This document shows, piece after piece, positions 55,341 through 64,000 of a stretch of DNA of 64,000 bases; the stretch's first letter is position 1; each line of letters opens with the position of its first letter. This DNA comes from Niabella sp. (GTDB taxonomy: Bacteria > Bacteroidota > Bacteroidia > Chitinophagales > Chitinophagaceae), in the NCBI GenBank assembly GCA_027493055.1, contig JAPUDO010000075.1:1-64000 (forward strand). The letters are read 5' to 3'. The position numbers were made by a program, and so were the translations under genes. The notes under the pieces are model-generated. The model made no database searches, was not told the DNA's origin, and was given only the letters and a program-made list of their open reading frames with translations.

Positions 55341-55409
55341 GCTACACATTTAAGCCTATTAAATCATTAAAGAATTTCGTTAACAGTGGTTTGCTACTTT
55401 AGATGTTGA

Positions 55410-56891
55410 TTATTGACTATCCAAAACAAATTTTTTAAAAAGCGCAGCATGCCCTTCGGTTCCTTTTGAAACCAATCCTACACGTACGGCCCTGTCCCAC
55501 GGGGGCAGGTAAGAAATATCAGCTATTTCTTCATTCAATATCTTGAACCGTATTCCATCGGTACTATACATAAAAGTGGCCTGTGTATTGTTCTCCACTT
55601 TTACCTTCAGCACTAACTGCGAGGGCATTTTGATTGTCTTTTGAGCAATCATCTCTGCTTTATTCTTTTTCAATTGGATTAAGCGGATATGGTTATTATA
55701 AACTGTTGCATATACCATATTTTTATCATCCCCTATCAGGGCAATCCCCGCCTCGGACGCAGATTTTTTCAGTACTGTAACTTCGGCATTGTAATTAGCG
55801 GATAAAACAGACCGGCCAATGTATGCTCCGCAATCCGCCGGCAGCGCATTGAGCTTTAAGGTGTTTTTTGAAACTGTATATTGTACAGTCTGGAATATGC
55901 TCCAATGCCAGCTGTCAGCCAGCGTAGCGCCTGAAAAATCGTCTACAATTTTTCCTGCACTTACTAACCGGCCATAGTTATTACCATTTAAGAACCGAAT
56001 CCATCCATCCGGCGTAAACTCAAACTCATTTAACAACCCCTGCCGGCCTCCGTAAGCCCCGCTGCCTGTGCTATATGCGTGATAAAGAAAATAAAATTTA
56101 CCATCCTTTTCAACAGGTGTTCCATGACCAGGGCACTTCCAGTCTGCATTGCCTGTCAATACAGGGTTGCCCGGATATTTTTCCCATGGTCCAAGCAGAC
56201 TCTTCGATCTTGCGATGCCTGTTCCGTAGGTGCATGTTTTACCGCAACAGGCAGCCGCTGCATAAAATGTATAGAAATAGTCGTTGCGCCTAATTATAGC
56301 AACTCCTTCTACCAGGCCTTTCTCCCAGGGAGCATCCGCACGAAAAAGCTCTTTCTTTTCACTCACCAGTGCAGTCCTGTCCTCTTTCATTTCCGCTGCC
56401 CAGATTGGAGTGGGCTTACCAACGCTGTTACCATCTTCTTTCCATATCATATATAATTTCCCGTTCTCATCGCGGACGGAAAAAGGATCTATTGACCCAT
56501 ATTCCTGGCATATAAGCGGCCCCAGATCTTTATACGGTCCCTCAGGCTTGTCTGCCACAGCCGCCGCTATACATAAGCTTCCGTTTTTTTTGTGAGCATT
56601 GTAATACAGATATACTTTACCGTTTTCATAGGTGATTTCGGGCGCCCACATATAGTAATCGGCCCATGCAGGTATTTCTGTAAACACATGCCCTGCCGTT
56701 TTCCAGCTTACAAGATCGTTTGAACGATATAGAGTGAACACAGGAAACCAGTTTGAGGTTGTACCTACAGCCCAGTACTCATTGCCAATTTTAACTACAG
56801 AGGGATCAGGATGATCGCCCGGCAAAACCAATTGCTGAGCATCCGCTTTAAAAAGAAAAGAACACAGCAATAACGATAAAAACAAACGCAT
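55410..56891 (-). CDS. GH43-family glycosidase, secreted
   Basis: The 493-residue protein has a signal peptide (FLSLLLCSFLFKADAQ). Its GH43 domain shows LPGDHPDPSVV with catalytic Asp29, YGSIDPF with the second Asp near 138, and VEGVAI with the general acid near 196. The last 170 residues look like a beta-sandwich accessory domain. Beta-xylosidase or arabinofuranosidase activity is expected. It is first behind promoter C and followed by GH115. Confidence 0.9.
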   Translation of the reverse strand: MRLFLSLLLCSFLFKADAQQLVLPGDHPDPSVVKIGNEYWAVGTTSNWFPVFTLYRSNDLVSWKTAGHVFTEIPAWADYYMWAPEITYENGKVYLYYNAHKKNGSLCIAAAVADKPEGPYKDLGPLICQEYGSIDPFSVRDENGKLYMIWKEDGNSVGKPTPIWAAEMKEDRTALVSEKKELFRADAPWEKGLVEGVAIIRRNDYFYTFYAAAACCGKTCTYGTGIARSKSLLGPWEKYPGNPVLTGNADWKCPGHGTPVEKDGKFYFLYHAYSTGSGAYGGRQGLLNEFEFTPDGWIRFLNGNNYGRLVSAGKIVDDFSGATLADSWHWSIFQTVQYTVSKNTLKLNALPADCGAYIGRSVLSANYNAEVTVLKKSASEAGIALIGDDKNMVYATVYNNHIRLIQLKKNKAEMIAQKTIKMPSQLVLKVKVENNTQATFMYSTDGIRFKILNEEIADISYLPPWDRAVRVGLVSKGTEGHAALFKKFVLDSQ

Positions 56892-57006
56892 TATATCAAT
56901 TTATTTTGGGTAACAAATGTGTTTCAGACAGCAATCTTCTCTGATCGTTAAATCAAATTGTACTGATCTTCAGTTCTGTCAGATAAAACAGGCATCGTAA
57001 ACTTGT

Positions 57007-57063
57007 CAAAATAAATAAACCTGCGAGAAATGTATTGTTCAATGTTTTGACGAAACGTATCAA
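57007..57063 (-). promoter_or_regulatory. PUL promoter C with operator-like direct repeat
   Basis: TTGTTCAA (57035-57042) and ACGTATCAA (57055-57063) start 20 bp apart; the -7-like TATTTTG (57007-57013, minus strand) is exactly 21 bp from the first. The element lies in the 258-bp gap between the divergent GH43 and sensor kinase genes, 87 bp from the kinase start, so it could also affect that gene. Confidence 0.65.
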
Positions 57064-57149
57064 ATATGTGGTATGATATATAATAATTGTTATAAATCTA
57101 TTTTAAGACCATAATATTATAATACCATTATTTATATTTGAAATTAGTA

Positions 57150-60100
57150 ATGATAAAGTCTTTCTGTTATATTGTCTTGCTGAACTTTTTATTGCAGATC
57201 ATCGTTTTCCCCTGTTACAGCCAATACTATTTTAAGCATTACCAGGTGGATGACGGATTAGTGCATAATGCTGTAACCGCTGTAATACAGGATAGCAAAG
57301 GTTTTATATGGATAGGAACCCGTGGTGGTTTAAACCGTTTTGACGGGTACTCTTTTAAAACTTATAAAAACGGCAGTGATAAATTCGGCAGTTTGGGGAA
57401 TGACGTTATTAACAGTATAGCTGAGGATAAGAACAGGATGATATGGATAGGTACCGGCAAAGGCCTCTTTAAATATGATCCGTATAAAGAAACCCTCACC
57501 GAACTGAAAGGTGTTCCAAAAGAATATGCCAGTAATATTGTTATAGACAATGACAACAACTTATGGTTCCTTATTCAGTTTTCTCTATACAAATACACAC
57601 AGAAAAAAAACAGGATCGAACATTTAGAAGTACCCGCTTCCTGTATAGCCCTGGATTCAAATATGAATTTATGGATAGGCGATAATGATGGTAATATTAG
57701 TATTTACGACCCAAAAAATAAGGCAGGCACTAAAATCAGGATTACTGATAAAAGTTTGCCGACAAATGCACGGTCTATCAGCAAAATATATCCTATCGGC
57801 GATAACGAGCTATTGATAGGCTGCTTTAAGCAGGGATTGAAAAGCTACCATATTAAAACAGGCATTATTAAATCCCTTCCACTGGGTACCGATAAGAGCA
57901 AAGATATATTTGTCCGTGACATTGCAACAGGCAGTGACGGGCAATACTGGGTTGCTACTGAATCGGGGATTTACATTTACAACATAGCTACCCATACAAG
58001 TATCAACCTGAAAAAACAAACAGGTGATCCTTACGCTGTGGCAGACAATGCCGTTTATGCCATATGCAGGGATACGCAGGGCGGGATGTGGATCGGCACT
58101 TTTTTTGGTGGTCTGAATTATTATTCTAAGGACAATGCCCGGTTTGAGAAGTATTACCCGCTGCCGGGCCTAAACTCTATTTCAGGAAATGCAGTGAGAG
58201 AAATTTGTTCAGATAACAATGGGCATTTATGGATCGGCACTGAAGATGCAGGTATCAGTAAACTGGATTTAAAAACAGGAATATTTGCAAAATATACTGC
58301 TACCGGCGAAAAAGGGAGCCTCTCCTATCCTAATATCCATGGGCTCATGGCATGGGGAAACGAGTTATTTATTGGTCCTTTTTTGCAGGGTATGGAAATA
58401 ATGGATATGCGTACCGGTTTAATTACTGACCGGTTTAAGCTTATTCGGGATAAAAACGGACCGGTAAGTGATTTTGTGATTTCAATCTACCGGACAAGAA
58501 GCAATAAAATCCTGGTAGGCTGCGCCTATCGCAACGCAGGTTTATTTGAGTATGATGCACAGCTCAAAACATTCAGACGTATTCCTCAAATACCATTCAA
58601 TACTTATATCTATGATATTTTTGAAGACTCGGAAGGCAATATCTGGACAGGTAGTGTAAAGGAAGGCGCATTCTTTTATAATCCGCAAACGGGCCTGCAT
58701 GGAAATATACAGTTTGGCGATACTACAAAAGGCCGGACCATTAACGAATTTCCTGTCTATAATATCTTTGAAGACAGCAACCGCGCTTTATGGTTTACTA
58801 CAACCGGTTGTGGACTTATAAGACTAAGCCCCGACCGGAAAACCATCAAAAGATACACAACAACAAACGGGCTGCCAAGCAATGTATTATACAGTATCCT
58901 GGAAGATAATTCAAAACATTTGTGGATCAGCTCGCTTAAAGGTCTTATTAGTTTTGACCTGCGTACAGAACAGATAAGAGTGTACACACAAGCCAACGGA
59001 TTAATAACCGATCAATTCAACTATAACTCAGCCTATAAGCATACAGATGGCAAAATGTACTTTGGCTCTGTTAAGGGGATGATCGCTTTTGACCCGGCTT
59101 TGTTTAATCAAAAAGAACCCAGCCCACCCACCTATATCACAGGGTTCCAAATTAATAATGCAGAAACAACACCGGGAGAACATAAGAGTCCCCTTTCCAG
59201 GTCTATTTTGTATACAGATACTGTTATACTGGAATATGATCAAAACAATTTCAGCATTGAATTTGCCGCTCTGAACTTTTCTTCTCCTGAAGCAATCCGT
59301 TACAAATACATGATGAAAGGGATTGACCAAAACTGGACCTACCTCAACACCAATCGCAAAGCCTATTTTACCGACCTTACCTACGGCACTTATGAATTTA
59401 TCGTTCAGGCCGAAAGCAATACAGGAAGCTGGACCGGCAAAAAACAGCGGCTGCTCATTAAAATTCTTCCGCCATTCTGGAAAAGTAACATGGCCTTTAT
59501 ATTTTACCTGCTGCTTTTAGGTACGGGTATTTTTGCTGCCGACCGCTTATACCGGCAATACCTGGAGCGAAAAAACCTGCGAAAACTACAGTTGTTCGAA
59601 CACGAAAAGGAAAAAGAAATTTACCAGGCAAAGATTGAGTTCTTTACCAATATCACTCACGAAATACAAACCCCTCTTACACTCATCGCCGGTCCTATCG
59701 AATGGCTGATCAAAAAATTAGGTAAAGAACCTGACATTAGAAAAAGCCTGACAATAGCCGAAAAAAATACCAAAAGACTGGTAGAATTGACCGGGCAATT
59801 ACTTGACTTCAGAAAGACCGAAGCCAATCAGTTCAGCCTGAACTTTGTGAAAACAGATATTATTACCCTGGTTGCAGATCTTGTAACAGGATTCAAACAA
59901 CAGGCCAGCAGCAATAACATTGACTTAAACCTGGAATTACCCGAAAACCACTTCATGGCGTTTGTTGACAGAGAGGCCTTTATTAAAATATGCACTAATA
60001 TGGTCTCGAACGCTATTAAATATGCCGCTGGCAGGGTAACAATAACGATCAACAGCATAAAAGATGCTGACAAACACTTTACTATCCTTTTTAAAAATGA

Positions 60101-60338
60101 TGGTAAAGGCATACCCGAAGAATTCAGACAGCAGATATTTGAGCCCTTTGTCAGGTTAAGGGGAAACAATAAACCGGGAACCGGTATTGGCCTGTCACTT
60201 GCCAAATCGCTCACGGAGCTGCATAACGGATCACTGCAGCTGGTTTCGGGTGAGCAAGATTTAATTATTTTTGAGCTGCAATTGCCCGTACATCAAAAAT
60301 TTGAATTTCAATTAAGCAGTTGGAAAAAGATAGAATAA
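57150..60338 (+). CDS. Sensor histidine kinase with Reg_prop/Y_Y_Y periplasmic sensor
   Basis: The 1062-residue protein (ATG at 57150; a TTG at 57138 is in frame but overlaps a -7-like sequence) has an uncleaved or cleaved N-terminal signal, then a two-part beta-propeller made of Reg_prop repeats (IWIGTRGGLNRFDG, LWIGTEDAGISKLD and similar), a Y_Y_Y domain near 690-760, one membrane segment near 775-795, a HisKA domain with His837 in THEIQTPL, and a HATPase domain (NMVSNAIKYA, GKGIPEE, GTGIGLSL). The response-regulator and AraC parts of a hybrid two-component system are absent and are instead encoded by the next gene. Confidence 0.93.
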   Translation: MIKSFCYIVLLNFLLQIIVFPCYSQYYFKHYQVDDGLVHNAVTAVIQDSKGFIWIGTRGGLNRFDGYSFKTYKNGSDKFGSLGNDVINSIAEDKNRMIWIGTGKGLFKYDPYKETLTELKGVPKEYASNIVIDNDNNLWFLIQFSLYKYTQKKNRIEHLEVPASCIALDSNMNLWIGDNDGNISIYDPKNKAGTKIRITDKSLPTNARSISKIYPIGDNELLIGCFKQGLKSYHIKTGIIKSLPLGTDKSKDIFVRDIATGSDGQYWVATESGIYIYNIATHTSINLKKQTGDPYAVADNAVYAICRDTQGGMWIGTFFGGLNYYSKDNARFEKYYPLPGLNSISGNAVREICSDNNGHLWIGTEDAGISKLDLKTGIFAKYTATGEKGSLSYPNIHGLMAWGNELFIGPFLQGMEIMDMRTGLITDRFKLIRDKNGPVSDFVISIYRTRSNKILVGCAYRNAGLFEYDAQLKTFRRIPQIPFNTYIYDIFEDSEGNIWTGSVKEGAFFYNPQTGLHGNIQFGDTTKGRTINEFPVYNIFEDSNRALWFTTTGCGLIRLSPDRKTIKRYTTTNGLPSNVLYSILEDNSKHLWISSLKGLISFDLRTEQIRVYTQANGLITDQFNYNSAYKHTDGKMYFGSVKGMIAFDPALFNQKEPSPPTYITGFQINNAETTPGEHKSPLSRSILYTDTVILEYDQNNFSIEFAALNFSSPEAIRYKYMMKGIDQNWTYLNTNRKAYFTDLTYGTYEFIVQAESNTGSWTGKKQRLLIKILPPFWKSNMAFIFYLLLLGTGIFAADRLYRQYLERKNLRKLQLFEHEKEKEIYQAKIEFFTNITHEIQTPLTLIAGPIEWLIKKLGKEPDIRKSLTIAEKNTKRLVELTGQLLDFRKTEANQFSLNFVKTDIITLVADLVTGFKQQASSNNIDLNLELPENHFMAFVDREAFIKICTNMVSNAIKYAAGRVTITINSIKDADKHFTILFKNDGKGIPEEFRQQIFEPFVRLRGNNKPGTGIGLSLAKSLTELHNGSLQLVSGEQDLIIFELQLPVHQKFEFQLSSWKKIE

Positions 60339-60339
60339 T

Positions 60340-61104
60340 ATGAGGGACAGCATTCTTATTATTGACGACAATGAAGATATCCTGGAATTTTTATCTATGG
60401 TGTTAGGAGATACTTATAAAATACACCTTGCTTTAAATGGAGAAATAGCACAGGATATTCTGAACAAAGAAACGATCAGCCTGATTATATCGGACATTAT
60501 GATGCCTGGCATAGACGGTTTTGAACTGTGCAGCCTTATCAAATCAAATGTTGAATACTGCCATATTCCAATCATCCTGCTAACATCAAAAAATACTTAT
60601 ACGGCCCATATCGAAGGACTGGAAGTTGGAGCTGATGCCTATATTCAGAAACCATTTTCGTCGGAGCTGTTACAGGTACAGATAGCCAACCTGCTTAAAA
60701 ACCGGCGAAAAATAAAGGATCATTTTGCAAGCTCTCCGTTTGAGGATGTAAGGGTAATGGCCCATTCAAAAACAGATGAAGCTTTCCTGAAGAAGCTGGA
60801 TGAGTATATAAGAGCAAATATCAAAGATTCGAACATTGACATAGATATGCTTGCGGAGCACATGTTTATGAGCCGTACTACTCTTTACCGAAAGATAAAA
60901 TCCCTCTCATCATTATCACCGAAAGAATTAATAGATATTACACGCCTCAAAAAAGCCGCCAGCTTAATTGCTGAAAATGAATTTTCATTATACGAGATCT
61001 CAAAAATGGTAGGTTATAGTTCGCAAAGCCTTTTCAGCCGTAATTTTCAGAAATATTTTAAAATGTCACCTATAGAATATTTCAATTCATTACCAAGAAC
61101 CTAA
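60340..61104 (+). CDS. Response regulator with AraC-type DNA-binding domain
   Basis: The 254-residue protein has a receiver domain (acidic pair in IIDDNED near 9-10, phosphoacceptor Asp52 in IISDIMMPG, Thr in LLTSK, Lys in QKPF) and an AraC-type domain (about 150-250) with two helix-turn-helix units: IDMLAEHMFMSRTTLYRKI and YEISKMVGYSSQSLFSRNF. It starts one base after the kinase stop, in another frame. It most likely binds the direct repeats in promoters A, B and C, since AraC-type dimers bind direct repeats about two turns apart. That link is inference. Confidence 0.92.
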   Translation: MRDSILIIDDNEDILEFLSMVLGDTYKIHLALNGEIAQDILNKETISLIISDIMMPGIDGFELCSLIKSNVEYCHIPIILLTSKNTYTAHIEGLEVGADAYIQKPFSSELLQVQIANLLKNRRKIKDHFASSPFEDVRVMAHSKTDEAFLKKLDEYIRANIKDSNIDIDMLAEHMFMSRTTLYRKIKSLSSLSPKELIDITRLKKAASLIAENEFSLYEISKMVGYSSQSLFSRNFQKYFKMSPIEYFNSLPRT

Positions 61105-61210
61105 GCAGGGCTTCTACCTTCATCATTTCCTTTCGAGAGCAGCTATGGCATACAATAACAGACTCCTGCGAAGCGTTGAACGGGCTTGCCGAAGGACATT
61201 GAAACCATAG

Positions 61211-61259
61211 ATAGCTCAAGGCTTCGTGATCCCAATAGCCATCGGGACTGCCTGACAAT
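61211..61259 (+). repeat. Dispersed repeat, family 2 copy 2
   Basis: It shares ATAGCTCAAGGCT and GGACTGCCTGACAAT with 40849-40903. It lies in the 333-bp gap (61105-61437) after the response regulator gene, which holds no credible gene. Confidence 0.6.
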
Positions 61260-61343
61260 CATTTTAAAAAACTTGATTCTCACCTCGCGATGGCCCCCCG
61301 GCCAGTGCGTTGAAGTTACTTAATACACATTTCATTGACTCGT

Positions 61344-61425
61344 GAGAAGAGCTGGTTTCCAGAATAAGCAAGTAATGGATATGTCCAGGTCTGGAAACCT
61401 GAACAAAAAGAGAGCTCTCCGCACC
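61344..61425 (+). repeat. Diverged dispersed repeat, family 1 copy B
   Basis: It aligns with 29139-29220 (for example AATAAGCAAGTAATGGATAT here). It lies just before the stop of the GH130 gene. Confidence 0.6.
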
Positions 61426-61437
61426 TTATATGTTTTA

Positions 61438-62568
61438 TCAATTTTCAACGCGGGGATCATAAATGGCAACAGCCACCCTGCTATCAGCACAGCCATAGTA
61501 CAGGAACCATTTATTTTTAAAGAAAACCAATCCTTCCACAAAAACAGTACCTGCCGGATATTGGCCGCTCTTTTCAAATGGCTCTTCAGGAACAAAAAAC
61601 GGCTTATCCAAACGACCTATTACTTTTGAAGGATCTTTAAGATCGAACAGTACCTGGCCTGCTGCATAAGTATTGGCCGTATAATTAGTATCCCTTTCAT
61701 TGCCTCCTTTATTCTTACCGTTGTATAAGACCAGGATACCTTTATCAGTGATAATGGCAGGAGGTCCACATTCCGTAAGATCACTGTCAAAATAATGAGG
61801 TCTTGGCCTTACTATGATATGTAATGCTTCTTTTTTATCTAAAGTGGGCTGCCAGTTTATTAAATCATCGGAAGTAGCAATATTCATAAACCTTTCACCC
61901 CAATACATCATGTATTTCCCGTTCACCTTTGCTATTACCTGCTTTCCGTTTTCTATTTTGGTAACGATAGAAGCAGATTTGCATTTCAGGTCTTTAAACC
62001 TGCCATTATAGGCATTATAGAACGCCGGGCCATGCTTTGTCCAGTTTACCAGATCTTTAGACGTAGCAACAGCCAGGCGGAATGTTTTTCTGTTCCATTG
62101 GGTGTACAGCATGACATACAGGCCATCTTCTGTAACCGCAATACGCGGATCTTCACAGCCACCCGGCCATTCAAATTCCTTTTGCTCATCTTCAGCAGGG
62201 TAAAATACCGGCTTCGGGCTTTTTTTCATTTTAATACCATCCCTGCTTTCAGCGATACCTAGCCTGGAAGTACGTTTGCCTATCCCTTTCCCCGACTCAT
62301 CCTCTGCCCGATACAATACGTATATCCTGTTGTTTTTTACAGCCGCTGCAGGATTAAACACATCGCCTGCTTCCCAGGCCAGCTTTTTCTTACTCATCGG
62401 ATCCCAAAAAACACTTTTCTTATCAGGAGAAAGAACAGGATTTGCATTGGCCGGCCTTATAAAAGGGCCCATTGACCAATCCGGAAGCTGCTGATGCTGC
62501 GCGCCTGCCAATATAGTGAGCGGGAGGAAAACCATTAAGACGAGCAACCGTAAAACCATAATATGCAT
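61438..62568 (-). CDS. GH130-family protein, secreted
   Basis: The 376-residue protein has a signal peptide (VLRLLVLMVFLPLTILAGAQ) and a five-bladed propeller with the GH130 catalytic motif GGCEDPRI near 143-150, VYRAEDESGKG-like and MYWGERFMNIATS stretches. GH130 members are mannoside phosphorylases or hydrolases; the secreted location favours a hydrolase. In-frame ATGs at 62568 and 62559 are both possible. No promoter of the A/B/C type is seen in the 157-bp gap upstream. Confidence 0.85.
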   Translation of the reverse strand: MHIMVLRLLVLMVFLPLTILAGAQHQQLPDWSMGPFIRPANANPVLSPDKKSVFWDPMSKKKLAWEAGDVFNPAAAVKNNRIYVLYRAEDESGKGIGKRTSRLGIAESRDGIKMKKSPKPVFYPAEDEQKEFEWPGGCEDPRIAVTEDGLYVMLYTQWNRKTFRLAVATSKDLVNWTKHGPAFYNAYNGRFKDLKCKSASIVTKIENGKQVIAKVNGKYMMYWGERFMNIATSDDLINWQPTLDKKEALHIIVRPRPHYFDSDLTECGPPAIITDKGILVLYNGKNKGGNERDTNYTANTYAAGQVLFDLKDPSKVIGRLDKPFFVPEEPFEKSGQYPAGTVFVEGLVFFKNKWFLYYGCADSRVAVAIYDPRVEN

Positions 62569-62725
62569 AAACTTTAAAATTTTAAATTTATCCTCACCCG
62601 TATGTAAAGCAACGACTGATAACCGCTTTGCTTTACTTCATCTATCCTTTTGATACATCTACCGTAATAGTCAGCGCTTGGCCAGATACCTGCTACAATG
62701 GCAATTGATTAAAATGCTTATCTTG

Positions 62726-63811
62726 TTAATACACAGATCCAAGAATTTTAACCATTTCAGGTTTGATCACCTGCAGCATCCTGTCAAAACCTAAATCATT
62801 AGGATGAATGCCATCGGTTGTAGCCTCATGGTCCCTACCTAAAAGATCATCTCCCCGGATCAGGTAGAGTTTTTTAACCCCCTCTTTTTTTAGCTTTTCG
62901 AACGCATCCCATACGTTTTTATCTTTTAAGCGAGCGATATTAGCAATAGCCGAATCAAAATTACCGCCTTCCCGGAAACCAGCTTGTATCATGATGATTG
63001 GCGCATTGGGATGGGCAGTTCTGATTGCTTTGACCAGGTAAGCAGTTCGTTGTGTAATCTGATCAGGACTGGGATTAGCAAAACAATCAAGTACAAATGC
63101 ATCTGCCCGGATACCTGCCAGCATATCGGCTACTTCTTTTTCCATTTTACCATTTCCGCTCAAACCAAGATTAATAAAATTAATGCCCATATCTCTTGAA
63201 AGCCTCGCCAGATAAGCCATTCCCGGTCTGCTGGCAGACGCGCCCTGCGTAATGCTCGAACCATATACAGCTACCTTCATCTTTTTAAACGGATCTTCAC
63301 CTGCAGTAATATGATAACCACTATCAACGCCTACCGACAGGCTTTTAACTTCATCATACAGTGGCAGATAGAGTAAACATTCCTTTTCTGTTTCATCCAT
63401 ATTCTGCACCAATGTGTATTCATTGCACACCCCATCAGGCCTGCCTACTCCTGCAAACTGCCATACGCCATCCCGTTTGATGTATAAATCTAACCCTTTA
63501 TTCATGACAGGCGTCATGTTATTACCTGCTCTTGAGTTTGTTACACACCATTTGGCTGCAATACGCGGGCTGTTGGTTTTAAAGCTGATAACAAGCCCCG
63601 CGGCTTGCGTCAGTAATCTTTTAATTACCACAGGAAAATCCCGGTATTGCGCAGTATCGATACGGTGATAACTGTTCTGTAAAGGGAAAGCCTGTCCTAT
63701 CAAATTAAGAGAGAGCCCATCTGTATAAACTAAAGACGGCCTGGTTACTTGTTGTGCAGACAGGAAAAACGAAAAGCAAATACATACCAGCAGTATCAAA
63801 AGTTTTTTCAT
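62726..63811 (-). CDS. Secreted SGNH/GDSL hydrolase with GxDLY domain
   Basis: The 361-residue protein has a signal peptide (LLILLVCICFSFFLSAQ), a beta-rich N-terminal domain with GLDLYIKRDG (GxDLY), and an SGNH esterase domain: YGSSITQGAS (block I Ser), NLGLSGNGKM (Gly/Asn blocks) and DGIHPNDLGF (Asp-x-x-His). It probably removes acetyl or other acyl groups from a glycan, which fits the locus. It lies upstream of GH130 on the same strand, with 157 bp between. Confidence 0.88.
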   Translation of the reverse strand: MKKLLILLVCICFSFFLSAQQVTRPSLVYTDGLSLNLIGQAFPLQNSYHRIDTAQYRDFPVVIKRLLTQAAGLVISFKTNSPRIAAKWCVTNSRAGNNMTPVMNKGLDLYIKRDGVWQFAGVGRPDGVCNEYTLVQNMDETEKECLLYLPLYDEVKSLSVGVDSGYHITAGEDPFKKMKVAVYGSSITQGASASRPGMAYLARLSRDMGINFINLGLSGNGKMEKEVADMLAGIRADAFVLDCFANPSPDQITQRTAYLVKAIRTAHPNAPIIMIQAGFREGGNFDSAIANIARLKDKNVWDAFEKLKKEGVKKLYLIRGDDLLGRDHEATTDGIHPNDLGFDRMLQVIKPEMVKILGSVY

Positions 63812-63926
63812 GCTAAAACTTATTAAATTGCTTTATAAAGACCAGACATTTACCATCGCAACAGACCGGGGAGCGCACACTTCTATCTATATCCATCATA
63901 TTCCACGGAACATAATAGGCCTACTA

Positions 63927-63998
63927 TTAAAAAGCTGATAGCGTTACCTGACCGGCATTTATAGATTCCGTTGCCAGTCTTTTTGCTTTACCCCAGAT
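63927..63998 (-). CDS. Possible C-terminal end of a further minus-strand gene
   Basis: One minus-strand frame entering from the window edge reads IWGKAKRLATESINAG and ends AF before TAA at 63927-63929. Only 23 residues are visible, too few to assign a family. The ending resembles the tail of secreted glycosidases, but this is a guess. Confidence 0.3.
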   Translation of the reverse strand: MWGKAKRLATESINAGQVTLSAF

Positions 63999-64000
63999 AT

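Noticed and set aside
60330-60345. Recent frameshift fission of a hybrid sensor gene
   Set aside because: The regulator has a normal start and a complete receiver domain, and the junction lies exactly between domains; a natural split is simpler.
61332-61595. 87-codon minus-strand frame
   Set aside because: It lies partly in a dispersed repeat and partly antiframe to the GH130 end.

Overview
The window looks like a chromosomal segment of a Bacteroidota bacterium, most likely a member of the Chitinophagaceae. The indications are a SusC/SusD polysaccharide-utilisation locus, a two-component sensor with a Reg_prop/Y_Y_Y periplasmic part, a DUF4270 lipoprotein next to a short starch-synthase-like protein and panC, many Bacteroidota-type promoters (-7 TAnnTTTG, with or without a -33 TTG), and almost no Shine-Dalgarno sequences. 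Family names come from motif recognition only; no database search was possible.

Region 1 (1-19.5 kb) is mostly housekeeping: an AraC-type regulator (partial), a ClC channel with CBS domains, an arginase-fold ureohydrolase, a radical SAM protein, a CAP-domain lipoprotein, MutS2 without a Smr domain, MsrA, a TPR protein downstream of gyrA, metK, a DUF4270 lipoprotein, a starch-synthase-like protein, panC, OsmC and a MetZ-type sulfhydrylase.

Region 2 (19.5-29 kb) is a drug/toxin export operon on the minus strand: tetR, tolC-like, hlyD-like, two ABC ATPases and two ABC-2 permeases (the YbhG-YbhF-YbhS-YbhR arrangement with the ATPase halves split). Three genes foreign to such operons sit inside it: a small AAA kinase-like NTPase, an LCMT-type methyltransferase, and a GxxExxY protein. 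The GxxExxY gene lies between inverted copies of a roughly 20-bp repeat (GCCACAGATGCACAGATaTT), and further copies occur in other gaps of the operon. Two matching palindromes flank tetR and are probably its operators.

Region 3 (29-41 kb) is again mostly housekeeping: a LutA/GlpC-like CCG-domain protein, ribH, a TPR membrane protein and pdhA in one run, then ppk1, a Ppx/GppA phosphatase, panB, a dipeptide epimerase, a Gfo/Idh/MocA oxidoreductase and an EEP-family secreted enzyme.

Region 4 (41-64 kb) is a carbohydrate locus. It holds two GH88/105 unsaturated uronyl hydrolases, two GH43 enzymes, a GH115 alpha-glucuronidase, SusC, SusD, an Ig-like surface lipoprotein, a sensor kinase and AraC-type response regulator encoded as separate proteins, GH130 and a GxDLY/GDSL esterase. 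The gene set suggests a uronic-acid-decorated plant glycan such as glucuronoarabinoxylan or arabinogalactan. SusC is interrupted by one in-frame TAA. Three promoters in this locus share an operator-like direct repeat (TTGTTCAA, then a second half-site starting 20 bp later) exactly 21 bp from a -7-like box. This is the best candidate here for the response-regulator binding site.
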